DNA of 64,000 nucleotides, from NCBI RefSeq assembly GCF_003430825.1, contig NZ_CP024046.1, positions 1 to 64,000 on the forward strand, in the 5' to 3' direction. Origin of the DNA: Natrarchaeobaculum sulfurireducens. GTDB taxonomy: Archaea; Halobacteriota; Halobacteria; Halobacteriales; Natrialbaceae. Positions 1-21,837 of this stretch are shown here, piece by piece (position 1 is the first letter of the stretch; every line of letters begins with the position of its first letter). The notes below the pieces were generated by a model, which was not told where the DNA came from, made no database searches, and saw only the letters and a program-made list of their open reading frames with translations. The position numbers and the translations under genes are program-made.

Positions 1-117
1 GGAATCCGCCTTGATCTACCGAGGTACTTCACTTTTGAGCCACGATGAAGTACCATCGAGGACAAGCTTCGGAGTCCTCCTGTGGTATCTGCGGTCGGAG
101 CAAAGACCATGGACAGA

Positions 118-495
118 GACACACCACGTTTCCGGTGAAATTGGATCTGAAGCTGAAACGCTCTGCTCATGATTCAGTCGCTCAGCTATTAGATTATCCA
201 AGCAGTTAAATAGCACCAACGAGAAAAGCCCATTGACTCAATCGGTGATCGGTTTAAAGACCGATTATTATCGGTCGAAGCTTCGAGTAGAACTTCTATC
301 TGTGTCGATCTCTCTTTGAATACTGAATTTCACGCTTCGAGGTCTGTTCCCTTATCTTACTGTCTTTCCGCTAAACTCATACCTCTATTTCTCTTGCCCT
401 CCTGCCCCTCTCTCACAGTGTTTCACCGGAAACGTGGTGTGTGTGTCTCGGCGAAACCTTCAAGCTATTTCACCGGAAATACGGTCTCTAAGTCA
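118..495. other. Putative replication origin with origin recognition boxes
   Basis: Three copies of an origin-recognition-box-like motif (core tttcaccggaaa, followed by a G/T-rich tail such as cgtggtgtgt) lie directly before the Orc1 gene. One is on the minus strand at 118-141 and two are on the plus strand at 420-447 and 467-487. The first two share a 22-bp identical core in inverted orientation, about 280 bp apart. A fourth copy follows the gene at 1716-1739. Inverted boxes enclosing an AT-rich stretch next to an orc1/cdc6 gene is the known layout of haloarchaeal origins. The motif and layout are seen directly; origin activity is inferred. Confidence 0.8.
241..276. other. AT-rich hairpin, possible unwinding element
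   Basis: Between the inverted boxes, gaccgat (259-265) pairs perfectly with atcggtc (270-276) across a 4-base AT loop. Two more atcggt-type half-sites lie just before it (241-252), with ggtttaaagacc spanning 251-262. The surrounding sequence is AT-richer than the window average. Its position suits a duplex-unwinding element, but that role is inferred. Confidence 0.4.
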
Positions 496-1710
496 ATGTC
501 CGACTCCAACGATTTGTTCGTCCGGGAAGATCCTATCTTCGTAAACAAGGAGCTCTTGGAGATCAGTCACGTACCGGATGAAGGTCGAATCGTGGGCCGG
601 GACGACGAAATCGGACAACTAGCAAGCGCTGTCAATCCTGCAATCTTCGGACAAAGCCCAAGTAACGTTCTTATTTACGGCAAGACTGGAACTGGGAAAT
701 CACTCTGTGCGAAGTACGTGTCTAACCGACTCGTTGATACCGCTCACGAGGAGGGAACCAAAGCAGCGTACGTCTATGTCGACTGTGCCCAGGACAGTAC
801 TGAAACGCAAACCGTACAAACGATCGCCAGCTCTGTGAATACCTCCGAGACAGATATCTACATCCCTGATAAAGGCATCAGCACTGCGACCTACTACAAA
901 CGGCTCTGGCGAATTCTCGATGACGCCTACGACGTCCTATTGATTATTCTGGACGAGATCGACAAACTCGAGGACGACGCCATTCTGATGCAACTGTCTC
1001 GTGCAGGCGAAGCGGGCAAGCTCAAAAATTGTAAGATCGGTGTGATCGGTATCAGCAACAAGATCAAGTACAAAGATCGGATGGACGAACGCGTCAAATC
1101 CAGTCTTTGCGAACGGGAGTTCGTTTTCCCGCCGTATAACGCAACCCAGTTGAACGCCATTATGGAGGCCCGAAGCGATGCGTTCCGCGATGGCGTGCTG
1201 GAAGAAGCCGTTATCCCTCGAGCGTCAGCGTTGGCTGCTCGAGAGCATGGAGATGCACGGAAGGCGATCGACATCCTTCGGTATGCTGGCGAAATCGCTC
1301 AGTCGACGGGTGCTGATACGGTTCGCGAAGAATTCATTGTCCGGGCCCGCGAACGAGCCGAGGTCGATCGCTTCCAGGAACTGATTCGCGGTTCGACACC
1401 CCACTCGAAGTACGTTCTTCAGGCACTGACTGTGCTCTCACTCGATAACGGTACTCCCGAGCCCGAAACCTTCGAACAGGGGTTTCGGACGACTCGGATC
1501 TACGAAGTGTACGAACAGATCTGTCGACAGGAAACTGTCGAGTCACTTTCACTTCGGCGTGTTCGTGACCTCCTCAAAGAGCATGCATTCCTAGACGTTA
1601 TCGAGCAGTCTCGACACAGTGGTGGGAGTGCCGAAGGCAGTTACACGGAACACATGCTTCTCGAGGATCCTGAAGTGGTCAAGAGCGTTCTTGCGGATTC
1701 GATTGACTGA
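496..1710 (+). CDS. orc1: Orc1/Cdc6 family replication initiator
   Basis: This is an AAA+ origin-binding and helicase-loading protein of about 404 residues. Visible motifs are Walker A (YGKTGTGKS) near residue 70, Walker B (LLIILDEIDKL) near residue 155, and a sensor-like stretch (IGVIGISNKI). A C-terminal winged-helix region follows (YEVYEQICRQ onward), as usual for Orc1. The frame stays open upstream to position 316, but that part encodes low-complexity sequence and overlaps two origin boxes. The ATG at 496, giving MSDSNDLFVRED, matches the normal family N-terminus. A box ends nine bases before this start, so the protein may bind over its own promoter. Family assignment is firm; the start is likely. 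Confidence 0.95.
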   Translation: MSDSNDLFVREDPIFVNKELLEISHVPDEGRIVGRDDEIGQLASAVNPAIFGQSPSNVLIYGKTGTGKSLCAKYVSNRLVDTAHEEGTKAAYVYVDCAQDSTETQTVQTIASSVNTSETDIYIPDKGISTATYYKRLWRILDDAYDVLLIILDEIDKLEDDAILMQLSRAGEAGKLKNCKIGVIGISNKIKYKDRMDERVKSSLCEREFVFPPYNATQLNAIMEARSDAFRDGVLEEAVIPRASALAAREHGDARKAIDILRYAGEIAQSTGADTVREEFIVRARERAEVDRFQELIRGSTPHSKYVLQALTVLSLDNGTPEPETFEQGFRTTRIYEVYEQICRQETVESLSLRRVRDLLKEHAFLDVIEQSRHSGGSAEGSYTEHMLLEDPEVVKSVLADSID

Positions 1711-2044
1711 CACGTATTTCACCGGAAACCCGGTGTGTCCAGGCTAGTGTGGAGCCGTTCCAGCGAGACGCCGGTGGCGTCTTGATGGCGGAACTGTCCT
1801 CTTTCGGTAGTTATAGCCTGGTTGAAATTTTCACCGAGGTAACTACACTGTAAGCGGTTCGGAGGCTATCCTTGTGTTTCCTTGTCGCTTTGGTTCCCGA
1901 CGTACTGCTCGAGGTAGTCGCATCCGCCACTCGTATTCTGGCTAATGCTAACGAACGATTGTGTCTGTATGCATAGTTCCTGTGTGGATTATGAATATAC
2001 CTTATAGACGGTCTTTTTCATGCGGATATTCATACGCATGAGCA
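1711..2044. promoter_or_regulatory. Intergenic region with fourth origin box and malic enzyme promoter
   Basis: The 334-base gap has an origin-recognition-box-like site at 1716-1739 (core tttcaccggaaa, then cccggtgtgtc), six bases after the orc1 stop. Towards its right end a TATA-like element, cttatagac (2001-2009), precedes the malic enzyme start at 2045. No credible ORF or RNA was seen in the rest. Confidence 0.5.
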
Positions 2045-4300
<2,256 letters not shown>

Positions 4301-4363
4301 CGTCTCCTGTTCAGCCAGTTTAGCGCTTTCTGTGCGGTCAATTTCTGGTGGCACAGACACTGA

Positions 4364-6406
4364 CTACGTGCTGATCTCGAACCGGGCACCACCGTCGGCT
4401 CCTTCGCAAACCTCGATTTCCCAGCCGTGAGCCTCGACGACGTCACGGACGATCGCCAGACCGAATCCGGTTCCGCTCTGACTCGTCGTGTGTCCGCGTT
4501 CGAAGACGAACTCGCGCTGGTCTGTCGGGATCCCGACGCCGTCGTCTTCGACGACGAACCCCCGGTCAGCATCACCGTCGAGGCGGCTGACCCGAACAGT
4601 CACGGGAGAGGTGCTGAGATCGAGGCTACCTTCGGCGTCTCCCCCTTCTGGGCTGGCCGTAGAACCGTGCTCTACGCTGTTCTGGAAGAGGTTCTCGAAG
4701 ACGTGGAGCAACTGGTCACGATCTCCGAGCACTGTCCAGCCATCGTCGAGTTCACACTCGAGCGTTGCATCCTCGGTCTTCAGTCCTGCCCACGCGTCGG
4801 TCGCGACCGACTCGAGTTCGATCGGTGACGGGTCCTCGAGTGTGGTCCCGGCTCGTGCCATCGTCAGGAGGTTTGTGATCATCGCTTCCATCCGGTCGTG
4901 AGCGTCACGGATCGCCTGAAAGTCCTCCTGACTGGTGGACGATTCGGCAAACCGCACGTAGGTCCGAGCGATGCCCAGCGGCGTTCGTAGGTCGTGGCTG
5001 ATGACGCCTGCGAACTCGTCTAGCCGCCGGTTCGTCCGTTCGAGTTCTCGCTCGCGGTCGTTTCGCTCGGTGACGTCGCGGGAGTTGATGACGACGCCAC
5101 CGACGATATCGTTGTCGCGTAGGTCGACGGCGATTCCCTCGAAAACGAGCCAGGACCCGTCGCGATGGCGGACGCGATACTCGAATCTCGTTTCCATCCG
5201 GGGTCCCTCACACAGCGTGTTGAACTCCTCGATAGCGGCGGGACGATCGTCGTTGTGGACGACCCGAAACAACGACTCACCGATTCGATCCTCAGGCCGA
5301 TATCCGAGTACGGTCTCGATCGACGGGCTGGTGTACGTGATGGTCCCGTCTTCGTCGACCACCGTAACCACGTCGGAGACGTTCTCGATGAGTGCCTGAA
5401 ACCGTTTCTCTGCCCGCCGCTGTTCGGTGACGTCTCGAAGGGTCAACACGGCCCCGGCGGTCTGGTCGTCATCGACGACAGAGACACTCGCATCGACGAT
5501 CGCGTCGTTTCTATCGAACGTCAATTCCTGTACACTCCCCTCGAGCAGCGGGAGACACTCCGGTAGGACGGTGTCGATCGGTTTTCCAACCACGTTCTCG
5601 TCATCGAGCAAGGACTGGGCCGCTGGATTGCGGTCGACGACACGTCGTTCGTCGTCGACAACGAGGTAGCCGTCACGCATCCCTTCGATGACGGTGTCGC
5701 GGGCGATCGGCACGAGATCGAGCCAGCGATACTGATACAGGGCGATTACGATCAGAAGTCCGGTCAGGCCGAATCCCCACACGGAGTAGTTGAGCTCGGT
5801 CACCTCGTTGTGGGCGAGGACGTTAGCGAACCCCGGGATGAGCGGGGCCAACACGACCAGTCGTGCCTGTTTGTGATAGACGCCGCTTCCTCGAGCGTCG
5901 AGGTATTCGAGAAAGAACAGGTAGATCCCACCAGCCGAGAGCCCCCAGTTGTAGAGGACATAGAGCCAGTAGGTCGGATTCTGGTACGCCTCAACCGGAA
6001 GGAGGACTTCCGTAAACTGTATCGGATCGTGCATCAGCCCGTGTGCTGGATTCGTCCACGTTAGGACGATCCAGCCAGTGGTGACGAGATAGAGCGGTCC
6101 AAGCCGGCGTAAAGAGAGCCAGTGTTGTCGTCCAGCGTACGAGAGTGCGAAGTGAAACAGCCCGGTCGACATGATGACCGCACCCGAGTCAACGGTTTTC
6201 GCGAGCGCGAACCCGACGGTCGGATCCGTTTCGACGAGCAGGAACCCCTGTGGGATCGTCCACAGAGCGATTCCAGCGAAGAAGGCGCTCAGCGGAAGGA
6301 TGTCTGCTTTCGTACGCGTCCGAAGGACCACGACGGCGAGTGCCAAGTTCAGGAGCCCGATGAGTACGAGACTGAGCGCGTGCAGCGTCGTGAACTCCTG
6401 AGTCAC
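4364..6406 (-). CDS. Membrane sensor histidine kinase, 7TM-PAS-PAS-HisKA-HATPase
   Basis: The 680-residue protein opens with about seven membrane segments (residues 10-225), the histidine-kinase N-terminal 7TM type. Two PAS domains follow (about 235-330, degenerate, and 335-455, with FQALIENVSDVVTVVDEDG). The dimerisation domain has the H-box FAGVISHDLRTPLG near residue 475. The ATPase domain has N-box LLHVFENLFQNSVEHG, G1 VEDDGVGIP and G2 GTGFGLAIV. All catalytic residues are present. The start is a GTG at 6406, supported by a TATA-like aatatatt centred about 30 bases upstream. No cognate response regulator is adjacent. The ligand is unknown; the N-terminal class is sometimes linked to membrane-embedded small-molecule sensing. 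Confidence 0.9.
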   Translation of the reverse strand: MTQEFTTLHALSLVLIGLLNLALAVVVLRTRTKADILPLSAFFAGIALWTIPQGFLLVETDPTVGFALAKTVDSGAVIMSTGLFHFALSYAGRQHWLSLRRLGPLYLVTTGWIVLTWTNPAHGLMHDPIQFTEVLLPVEAYQNPTYWLYVLYNWGLSAGGIYLFFLEYLDARGSGVYHKQARLVVLAPLIPGFANVLAHNEVTELNYSVWGFGLTGLLIVIALYQYRWLDLVPIARDTVIEGMRDGYLVVDDERRVVDRNPAAQSLLDDENVVGKPIDTVLPECLPLLEGSVQELTFDRNDAIVDASVSVVDDDQTAGAVLTLRDVTEQRRAEKRFQALIENVSDVVTVVDEDGTITYTSPSIETVLGYRPEDRIGESLFRVVHNDDRPAAIEEFNTLCEGPRMETRFEYRVRHRDGSWLVFEGIAVDLRDNDIVGGVVINSRDVTERNDRERELERTNRRLDEFAGVISHDLRTPLGIARTYVRFAESSTSQEDFQAIRDAHDRMEAMITNLLTMARAGTTLEDPSPIELESVATDAWAGLKTEDATLECELDDGWTVLGDRDQLLHVFENLFQNSVEHGSTASPEGGDAEGSLDLSTSPVTVRVSRLDGDADRGFVVEDDGVGIPTDQREFVFERGHTTSQSGTGFGLAIVRDVVEAHGWEIEVCEGADGGARFEIST

Positions 6407-6432
6407 GTCTCTCTGAATGTAGAGAGCGGTGA

Positions 6433-6440
6433 AATATATT
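6433..6440 (-). promoter_or_regulatory. TATA box of the 7TM histidine kinase
   Basis: The palindromic AT run aatatatt lies about 27-34 bases before the GTG at 6406. This is the spacing expected for a leaderless haloarchaeal transcript and supports GTG as the start. Confidence 0.5.
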
Positions 6441-6464
6441 GCGCAGAGAAATTGAAGAAGTGGA

Positions 6465-17321
<10,857 letters not shown>

Positions 17322-17737
17322 GTAGCGAAATGCTAAAGAGAACGTTCCTCTGCTAACAGTGAGAGTGTCGGACCGAACGCCTCCGCTTTGTAGCCGGTCT
17401 GACGTCCTATCACGGTGATAGTAACCGTCGCCGCCCCGCGTCGAGGTTGCTTCGTCACCCGTCGCCGATACGCGTCGGGGATTCGAGCGGCGCTTTGTTG
17501 GCGACGTGGTTGTATTACTCTCTCTGTGTTCTCGCGTTGTTTCACGCCCGCCTGTTTGGCGGTCCGTGGCTCCGTTCGTACTCACGGAACCACCACACGG
17601 GTTTGAAGCCGTTCTAGCCGGTTATTCCACAGGGGTGGCTTTGGGTAAAGAAATGTCCGAACTGCCATGCAGAGCCAATCGTTCAGGATGTAATAACATT
17701 CTGCTTAGGACGAACGAAGTGAGTCACTTAGGCTAGG
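17322..17737. other. Intergenic region upstream of the giant surface protein gene
   Basis: The frame of the giant protein stays open here back to a GTG at 17585 but encodes Arg/Ser/Thr-rich low-complexity sequence before the signal peptide, so it is treated as untranslated. The remainder to 17737 separates two convergent-to-upstream genes on the minus strand. No clear RNA gene or strong promoter motif was identified. Confidence 0.4.
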
Positions 17738-18553
17738 CTAAGCCCGTTTGTCCAACGACTCCAGTCTGTCGTACAGCCTCGAGACCGTCGCATCTTGTTC
17801 TAAAACCGGCCTCGAGTAGATGGACTCCAACAACGCGAGTCTGGCTTCGATCCCGTCGCGTTCACGCTCCGCTTCGGGTTGGTCGAACTGATCGAGTTGC
17901 TGGGTAACGGCGGTTAGAAGCTCCGACTTTACGAGTGGTTTCCGTAGCACGTCGTCACACGGCCACGTACAGAGCGACGGTTCGGGTCGATCACCGACGA
18001 GCGCGATCCGGCGAGTTGTGGTGTGACTGTGTGCGATGAGCGTGGTTGGGGCGTTATTCCAGAGGCTGATATCGAAAATAGCGACGTCCGGCGCGTCAGC
18101 AAGATTGTGCTGAAGCTGTTCCGGACCGGTTACTGTGACAACATCGAACTGATCGGACAACCAGCTGCGATAGAGTTCGACGAGTCGATGGTCACGGTCA
18201 CCCAGGACGGTCGTCGGTCGGACGGAATCGACGTGTTCGTCGGCCCACGTCGTCAGCGAGTCGAACACTGGTTGTAACTCATATCCAGCCTCGGTCAGTT
18301 CGTACGTGACTGTGAGTGGTGATTCGCTGATTACACTCCGAGTGACGAGTCCATCCGTAGAGAGCGACTCGAGCGTCTTTGTGAGCATGTTCGGTGAGAT
18401 TCCGGGGATTCGTCCCTCGAGTTCGCTAAATCGAAGCGACCCCCCGTCCAGGAGGACGACGACGACAACCGGCCCCCATTTGTTAGAGAGCATCGAAAGC
18501 GCGTCTAGCGCGGCCCGGTTACTGGGTGATATAGCAACAGCAGTTCTATCCAT
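17738..18553 (-). CDS. HxlR-type winged helix fused to receiver and HalX-like domain
   Basis: The 271-residue protein starts with an HxlR-like winged helix (about 10-105; MLSNKWGPVVVVVLLDGG, then FSELEGRIPGISPNMLTKTL). A response-regulator receiver-like domain follows (about 115-210), with phospho-acceptor-like Asp in DVAIFDISLW and conserved Lys in LRKPLVKSEL. The last ~60 residues resemble a HalX domain, found after receivers in haloarchaea. HxlR proteins normally consist of the winged helix alone, so this is an unusual fusion that would put a transcription factor under phosphorelay-like control. The gene is divergent from a receiver-kinase gene, with 142 bases between starts. An inverted repeat overlaps its probable TATA box. 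Domain calls are from visible motifs; the signal is unknown. Confidence 0.75.
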   Translation of the reverse strand: MDRTAVAISPSNRAALDALSMLSNKWGPVVVVVLLDGGSLRFSELEGRIPGISPNMLTKTLESLSTDGLVTRSVISESPLTVTYELTEAGYELQPVFDSLTTWADEHVDSVRPTTVLGDRDHRLVELYRSWLSDQFDVVTVTGPEQLQHNLADAPDVAIFDISLWNNAPTTLIAHSHTTTRRIALVGDRPEPSLCTWPCDDVLRKPLVKSELLTAVTQQLDQFDQPEAERERDGIEARLALLESIYSRPVLEQDATVSRLYDRLESLDKRA

Positions 18554-18565
18554 GCAGCCTATGCG

Positions 18566-18579
18566 ATTAGGAACCTAAT
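18566..18579. promoter_or_regulatory. Perfect inverted repeat, probable operator of the HxlR-receiver gene
   Basis: attagg and cctaat flank a 2-base centre, 13-26 bases before the start at 18553, and overlap the AT-rich aatattagg that would act as its TATA box. HxlR proteins bind short palindromes as dimers, so autoregulation, and possibly control of the divergent kinase gene, is a reasonable inference. Confidence 0.5.
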
Positions 18580-18695
18580 ATTCCTGTCTCACAGCTGGTT
18601 GCCGCCAATGAACCCTCATTGTCTCACAAACTTTATTATTTAACCCGTTCATTTACGAAATAAGATCGTGCCGAACACTTATTCGGGGTGAAATT

Positions 18696-19817
18696 TTGTC
18701 AACCACAGACCAAGACGTAGAAATGCTGCTTGTCGAGGATCAACACGACCAGGCCCGATTTGTTGAACGGCTACTTCACGAGCAGCAATCCGCTGTTGAT
18801 GGCCAGGCAGCTCGTTCCCCGATCGAAGTCACAAAAATGGACCACGTCGACTCTCTGGGAGCTGCCCTCGAGTCCCTCGAGGAGCGCACTCCGGACGTGA
18901 TTTTACTCGATCTCATGCTCCCTGATACTCGGGGCATCGCGACAGTTGAGCGAGTGAGCAAATACGCGCCAGACGTTCCGATCGTTGTACTGACTGGCCA
19001 GGACGAAACGGACGTCGGTGTCGACGCAGTCCAGCACGGCGCACAGGAGTACCTGTCTAAGGGGGACCTCACTGGTGAGACGCTTTTGCGCACAGTTAGA
19101 TATGCGATTGAGCGATCGCGGTACCAACGAAAATTGATTGACCGAAATCATCGACTCGCAGCGTTGAATCAAATCGTCAGACAAGACATCAGAAACGACC
19201 TGAGTATGATCATCGGCCTGGGCGACCAGCTCCGACACGGTGTCGACCCGAACAACGAGGATGCAGTCGAGATGTTGCTGGACGCTGCCCAGCACGCTGT
19301 CGACCTCACCGACACGGCGGCAACTGTGATCGATGTCATTTCCGCCGACGACGTCGAACGCGAGCCCTGCGACCTGTATGTCGTCCTCGAGACCGAAGTT
19401 TCGCGACTCCGCCGTGAACGTGACGTCGACGTCACGCTCGAGCGACGCGATACTGGTGACGGCCCGGTAATCGTCTCTGCCTCGCCAATGCTCGGATCGG
19501 TGTTCAAACACCTGCTCGCAAACGCCGTCGACCACTCGGATCGATCGACACCAGCGGTGACGGTGATCGTCGAGACGACGCCCGAGGAAGTAACGGTCGA
19601 GATCAAAGATGATGGCATCGGTATTCCCGACGCACAAAAACAGGTGCTCACCGATCCGAACGCCCGTTTCGACGACCGGTCGGGAATGGGTGTCGGTCTG
19701 TACCTGGTCACAACCCTGCTCGAGTCGTTCGACGGAAGACTCGAGATCGACGACAACCACCCCCGCGGGGCTCGGGTAATCGTCTCGCTCGACCACGGGT
19801 CCCACCCTCGAGACTGA
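18696..19817 (+). CDS. Receiver domain fused to histidine-kinase module lacking the H-box histidine
   Basis: The 373-residue protein begins with an intact receiver (about 8-130): LLVEDQ, phospho-acceptor Asp in DVILLDLMLP, Thr in VVLTGQ, Lys in YLSKGD. A kinase core follows. In the haloarchaeal H-box RHxxRNDL the His is replaced: this protein reads IVRQDIRNDLSMI, with codon caa (Gln). The ATPase domain looks intact (FKHLLANAVDHSD, IKDDGIGIP, GMGVGLYLVTTL). Without the His it cannot autophosphorylate in the usual way. It may serve as a receiver-controlled scaffold, a phosphatase, or a kinase dead partner. The start is a TTG at 18696, giving the usual short lead before the first strand; the first ATG is at 18723. 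It is divergent from the HxlR-receiver gene. Confidence 0.85.
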   Translation: MSTTDQDVEMLLVEDQHDQARFVERLLHEQQSAVDGQAARSPIEVTKMDHVDSLGAALESLEERTPDVILLDLMLPDTRGIATVERVSKYAPDVPIVVLTGQDETDVGVDAVQHGAQEYLSKGDLTGETLLRTVRYAIERSRYQRKLIDRNHRLAALNQIVRQDIRNDLSMIIGLGDQLRHGVDPNNEDAVEMLLDAAQHAVDLTDTAATVIDVISADDVEREPCDLYVVLETEVSRLRRERDVDVTLERRDTGDGPVIVSASPMLGSVFKHLLANAVDHSDRSTPAVTVIVETTPEEVTVEIKDDGIGIPDAQKQVLTDPNARFDDRSGMGVGLYLVTTLLESFDGRLEIDDNHPRGARVIVSLDHGSHPRD

Positions 19818-20078
19818 CACCGCAGGCTATCAACAATCTCATCCTCAGTGCCTTCGGCGATTCGAGAATGGGGCTTGTCCGTGGACTTAACGCCAAACCC
19901 TTCCGAGTGGTCGGTAAATCTGCTACTTGGTGTCACTGTCCCAGAGTTCAGGGCAAGCTGACTGTTGCCTGTCTGTCGAGCCGACTGTTAGCCTCGACGG
20001 ACACACCGAATCCTGATACTGTTTACGTGGCCAAGACAAACGATATAGCAATATATGATTTACACAACGCGGTTGAAG

Positions 20079-20283
20079 GATTACAGGCGGAGCAGCGCAA
20101 TGTCACGGCCTCCAGGCCGCTGATACGCGCGCAAGCTTGAGTGGGCTGGATCCCGTAAACGGCAGTACCGGAGTTCCCACGTTGAGAAACGCCGTCTTTG
20201 ACGGCACCACGGCTTTGCCGTGACTTCTCACGTGGTAACCGCTTCGCGGATTCCCGCGTCTTCAGGCGCGGGAGGAGGTCAAT
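20079..20283 (-). mobile_element. Non-autonomous IS200/IS605-like element, internally deleted copy
   Basis: This ~205-bp relic matches both ends of the 25228-25735 element in inverted orientation but lacks about 303 internal bases. One end has the hairpin cccgcgtcttcaggcgcggg next to ttgacctcctccc (reverse strand, border at 20283). The other has a GGCC-rich hairpin (20104-20120). No transposase is encoded. The stop codon of the neighbouring integrase gene lies within the border sequence. Confidence 0.7.
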
Positions 20284-21562
20284 CACTAAATGCGTCTGCT
20301 AACTGTGCCCGCATGTACTCTCTCCGCAGGTCACGAATCCGGGCCTCAGAGAGGTAATTTCGCAACACGACCTCTGGACTCTCGCTACCCTGATCGGCGG
20401 CAACTCCCTCGAGGCCGTCGAGAATAACGTCGAGGGCTGATGAGTAGATATCGTACCAGAACCGCCTCCCCATTTTCGCTGACGTTGACTCGCCTGCGAT
20501 TTCAGCAGGGAGGCCTGCTCGTTCAGCGAGATCCTGGAATCGGTTCCAGACCGTCCATCGGGTAATGTGGGCTCGAGAACTATGGGGTGAGGGAAACAGG
20601 TATCCGCTCCAGTCGTCGCTTCCGTCCCAGCTGTCGATATAGGCGTTGATCAACTCTTGGCCGAAGAGAATAGAGACCTGGCCGGGTCCATTTTTTCGCT
20701 CTTCGAACTGAATGTAGGGGGTTTCACCCGCTGGAACATCGAAAACGAACATCTCTGTCCTGAGTTTGGCCACCTCGTTTGGTCGGAGCCCCCATCCACA
20801 GAGGGCTACCACTAAGAGTTGCTCTTCGATATCAGTAGCCGTCTCGTAGAGCGATTGGACGTGAGCAGCCGTTAAACAGGGTGTATCGTCGTTCTCACTA
20901 TCACTTTTCGACCAATCGTATTCTTCATCGAGTCCTTCGACAGGGTTGAAGGTAGCCCATTTCCGCCGAACCAGGTGTGAGTACCAGTTCGACACGGCAA
21001 GGTGGATCCGTTGTTTGGTTTGGTTCCCCTCGAGCTCTCGATGGAGTCTGTCGAATGCGCTGAAACAGTTGTCTACGGCAACATGAGCGGGCACATCGCC
21101 TTCTCGAGCAACCGGGCTTACGATGTCAGCAGTTCCGTTTTCTTCTTTATAGGCACGAATGAAGCGGTTTAGCCGATATCGGAGTGTATCGATCGACGAC
21201 GCTGCTAACCCTTTGCGAGACCGTCGAGAGGTGAGAAACGACTCCAGCGCTTCGATCGTTCGCTCATCTGTTGTTGCCCACTCAAACCCCTCATCAGGGG
21301 TTTCAAGTCCAAGGTCTTCTTCCCAGAATTCCGAAAACGTCCGGTTATGGTGCTCCCGAAGGGTATAGAGTAACGATCTGAGACCCTGCTCGGTAAGCCA
21401 GTTGTGCGTTGGTTTCTCGTTCTGTGGATCTATGCCGTCGGCTTCCAGCTCTGGCGCAACGACCTCCCAGTAGGCGTCGACGAGGTCGTCGAGCTCGAGG
21501 ACTGTCCAGGGAACGTCGCTGGCGGTGTCCCACTCAGCAGCTGATTCTGCTGCTCTATGCAT
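20279..21562 (-). CDS. Tyrosine recombinase/integrase
   Basis: The 427-residue protein has an N-terminal SAM-like core-binding region (about 90-230, LAASSIDTLRYRLNRFIRAY) and a C-terminal catalytic domain. Catalytic-type residues are Arg in GWGLRPNEVAKLR, Lys in ERKNGPG, an R-rich GRRFWYD box and a late Tyr in VVLRNYLSE. The classical HxxR is not clearly conserved, so activity is uncertain. The TGA stop lies in the TTGA border of the adjacent transposable-element relic, so the last residues may have been trimmed by that insertion. Its position beside toxin-antitoxin and parAB genes suits a plasmid or integrative element recombinase. Confidence 0.8.
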   Translation of the reverse strand: MHRAAESAAEWDTASDVPWTVLELDDLVDAYWEVVAPELEADGIDPQNEKPTHNWLTEQGLRSLLYTLREHHNRTFSEFWEEDLGLETPDEGFEWATTDERTIEALESFLTSRRSRKGLAASSIDTLRYRLNRFIRAYKEENGTADIVSPVAREGDVPAHVAVDNCFSAFDRLHRELEGNQTKQRIHLAVSNWYSHLVRRKWATFNPVEGLDEEYDWSKSDSENDDTPCLTAAHVQSLYETATDIEEQLLVVALCGWGLRPNEVAKLRTEMFVFDVPAGETPYIQFEERKNGPGQVSILFGQELINAYIDSWDGSDDWSGYLFPSPHSSRAHITRWTVWNRFQDLAERAGLPAEIAGESTSAKMGRRFWYDIYSSALDVILDGLEGVAADQGSESPEVVLRNYLSEARIRDLRREYMRAQLADAFSD

Positions 21563-21837
21563 GGTGACTCCTCAATATCCTTCTCTGGTGGGTGAAAGCC
21601 GGTCGAAGAAGCAGTGCTTCCCACCATCCGTATTCTAAGACTCTCATTTTCACCGGATAGACACATATGCTCAGAAAACATATATTTTTTGGGACCATAC
21701 AGACTCCATCAGTCTGTGTGAAACCCAAAACTTGGCACCGTCTTCCACCATTCACGAGTAAATCGTATAGCGCTATACCAAATTCTATCTCCTGACGATT
21801 AGCAATTTCACTGATCAGATTGGCAGTATAAGCCAGA

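Noticed and set aside
316-495. Open extension of the Orc1 frame upstream of 496
   Set aside because: It covers two origin-box motifs and encodes low-complexity sequence absent from Orc1 proteins; the ATG at 496 gives the normal N-terminus.
17322-17585. 88-codon N-terminal extension of the giant protein
   Set aside because: It would bury the signal peptide and is Arg/Ser/Thr-rich; the ATG at 17321 places the signal at the N-terminus.
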